Shown here: one piece after another, positions 35,401-35,463 of the stretch
How positions within the stretch are numbered: the stretch's first letter is position 1
Layout: each line of letters opens with the position of its first letter
Assembly (NCBI GenBank): GCA_964493205.1
Contig: CAZBMJ010000023.1
Span: 1-35,463 of the forward strand
Length of the DNA stretch: 35,463 bases
DNA from: CAZBMJ01 sp964493205
GTDB taxonomy: Bacteria > Myxococcota > UBA727 > JABDBI01
Direction: 5' to 3'
Made by a program: the position numbers and the translations under genes
The notes under the pieces: generated by a model
What the model was told of the DNA's origin: nothing
The model's input: the letters and a program-made list of their open reading frames with translations, nothing else
The model's database searches: none

Positions 35401-35463
35401 GTGATGCCTGTGATCCTTGTCCAGCAGATGCAACTAACACCTGTGCAACTGATACAGACGGTG
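32424..35463 (+). CDS. Second Pmp-like surface protein with TSP3 array (partial)
   Basis: An open frame from GTG at 32424 (GGGG at 32413-32416 as ribosome site) to the window end, at least 1013 codons. The N-terminus parallels the 30305 protein (LFTPITVPGL, DMNTAQTNG, DLGGGTFTLTA, TEVGFSLTI, NGFAERG), so the two are tandem paralogs. About eleven GGAI/FxxN repeats, a DQRG/VGSFE anchor-Q-like end (to about 652) and then a thrombospondin type-3 array (from 654) follow. The TSP3 units have DTDGDG, DNC, DLDGMGDACD and DPCP, which bind calcium in known proteins. The unit is 47 codons. The true C-terminus and any membrane anchor lie beyond the window. Confidence 0.87.
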   Translation, partial: MIFKYSCLLLFLGFFCNNLLSTLFTPITVPGLIADMNTAQTNGQDDIIDLGGGTFTLTAIDNTYAGLGPNALPAITEVGFSLTIRNGVLQRDPTAAKFRMLVNDSILALEDLVMQNGFAERGLAGATRGGAIINLDTITLIDNCTFFNNQVEGNSLASIWKEAVGGAIANISGSVTQISNSVFDSNKVIAGISSASTPGRASGGAIGIEQNSVISLISNTTFINNQSIGGAALAGVRAGGPGYGGAIGLYSSTNAMAIISIDSCAFTNNQTFGGRSDVVGLNAAAAGNGYGGAISGYAPLLVSSFGSISQTTFNGNLASGGSSGANALALAGNGYGGAIHFEQNKNFSNINLCTFSNNQALGPNGQLAQASGSAYGGAVSVVGSANGSISYTTFSGNNATGGNNTLIVAGDGNGYGGAIYIDANGTSPGSITSINNSTYSNNQALGGALALLADGNGIGGSIYIEGGGLSSSFITSIGNSTFSTNTAKNFGGALALNTGSLITNFASNTVTNNTVSESIGGAIYINSTDVITNFVSNIVALNDDGGTDDYEDINIILGGAITNASFNLIGVDVGHNIINAVNNNQVGTSLVNLDPLLGTLQNNGGPTFTHAILFGSSAINTGSNFYSFLTDQRGTGFPRTISIGTDVGSFETLACANDMDLDGICDDVDNCIAISNPLQSDIDSDGLGDACDNCIAKPNALQTDSDSDGMGDDCDSCPNDPTNSCAGDVDSDGDGVFDNIDVCPGYDDTLDADLDLIPDDCDFCPADATNTCATDTDGDGILNVLDNCIAVDNPLQTDTDSDGIGDACDPCPADATNTCATDTDGDGVLNTADNCIAKANTLQTDTDLDGMGDACDPCPTDATNTCATDTDGDGVLNTVDNCIAKANALQTDTDLDGMGDACDPCPADATNTCATDTDGDGVLNTADNCIAKANTLQTDTDLDGMGDACDPCPTDATNTCATDTDGDGVLNTADNCIAKTNALQTDTDLDGMGDACDPCPADATNTCATDTDG
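34836..35326 (+). repeat. Higher-order 282-bp repeat in TSP3 array
   Basis: The 141-bp TSP3 unit alternates between two versions, and the pair (282 bp) recurs. 34836-35044 and 35118-35326 are identical over 209 bp at a spacing of exactly 282 bp. Synonymous choices (for example CCCCTGC against CCGTGTC) alternate with the two versions. This shows recent block duplication of a dimer, and it can cause length variation or assembly collapse. More copies probably lie beyond the end. Confidence 0.9.

Noticed and set aside
34380..35463. Regular repeats suggesting CRISPR
   Set aside because: They are in-frame 141-bp protein repeats without spacers.
1..35463. tRNA or rRNA genes
   Set aside because: No cloverleaf with a T-loop consensus or conserved rRNA blocks was seen in the intergenic regions on either strand.

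Overview
The window is a gene-dense, AT-rich stretch (about one third G+C by eye) from a Gram-negative bacterium. The evidence for Gram-negative is several lipoproteins, Mpl (recycling of meso-diaminopimelate peptidoglycan), a parvulin-type periplasmic chaperone and many Sec signal peptides. Several genes look eukaryote-like (ankyrin repeats, a RING-IBR-RING ubiquitin ligase, an AIG1-like GTPase, a protein kinase), which suggests life with or inside a eukaryotic host such as a protist, or a recent ancestor with that habit. I cannot fix the phylum. Bdellovibrionota-like deltaproteobacteria, Dependentiae or another amoeba-associated lineage would fit. No rRNA, tRNA, CRISPR array, integrase or transposase was seen.

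Layout, left to right. (1) 1-467 is non-coding with a 33-bp-period direct repeat. (2) 468-4873 is a translationally coupled mutM-dnaE pair. (3) 4876-8450 (minus) is a two-gene unit: an exported AIG1-like GTPase with a long coiled coil and a C-terminal CTIF (CaaX-like) end, then a lipoprotein carrying a Ser/Thr-kinase-like domain. (4) 8679-8874 is a composite palindromic repeat. (5) 8898-10556 is a CstA-family transporter. (6) 10553-13471 holds a secreted ankyrin-RBR E3 ligase-like protein, a small exported protein and a secreted ankyrin protein. (7) 13723-16580 holds a lipoprotein, a kynurenine 3-monooxygenase-like enzyme and an unknown protein. (8) 16648-19022 holds a DEAD-box RNA helicase with an RGG tail and a zinc-finger/histone-fold protein. 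(9) 19215-20977 holds two small exported unknowns and rsmA. (10) 21169-22293 is a Fic protein with an HTH and a likely self-operator. (11) 22296-30230 holds secA, mpl, a parvulin lipoprotein and a UvrD/PcrA helicase. (12) 30305-35463 holds two tandem paralogous surface proteins with chlamydial Pmp-like GGAI/FxxN repeats. The second runs off the window in a thrombospondin type-3 array with a 282-bp higher-order repeat.

The housekeeping genes (mutM, dnaE, deaD-like, rsmA, secA, mpl, uvrD) form the backbone. Exported or surface, host-facing genes are interspersed singly rather than in one island. Seven gene pairs are convergent, and five of them have stop codons overlapping or within 8 nt, so the genome is very compact. 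The best candidates for an undescribed system are the exported GTPase plus kinase-lipoprotein operon and the secreted ankyrin-RBR ligase. Both would act where only host nucleotides or host ubiquitin are available.
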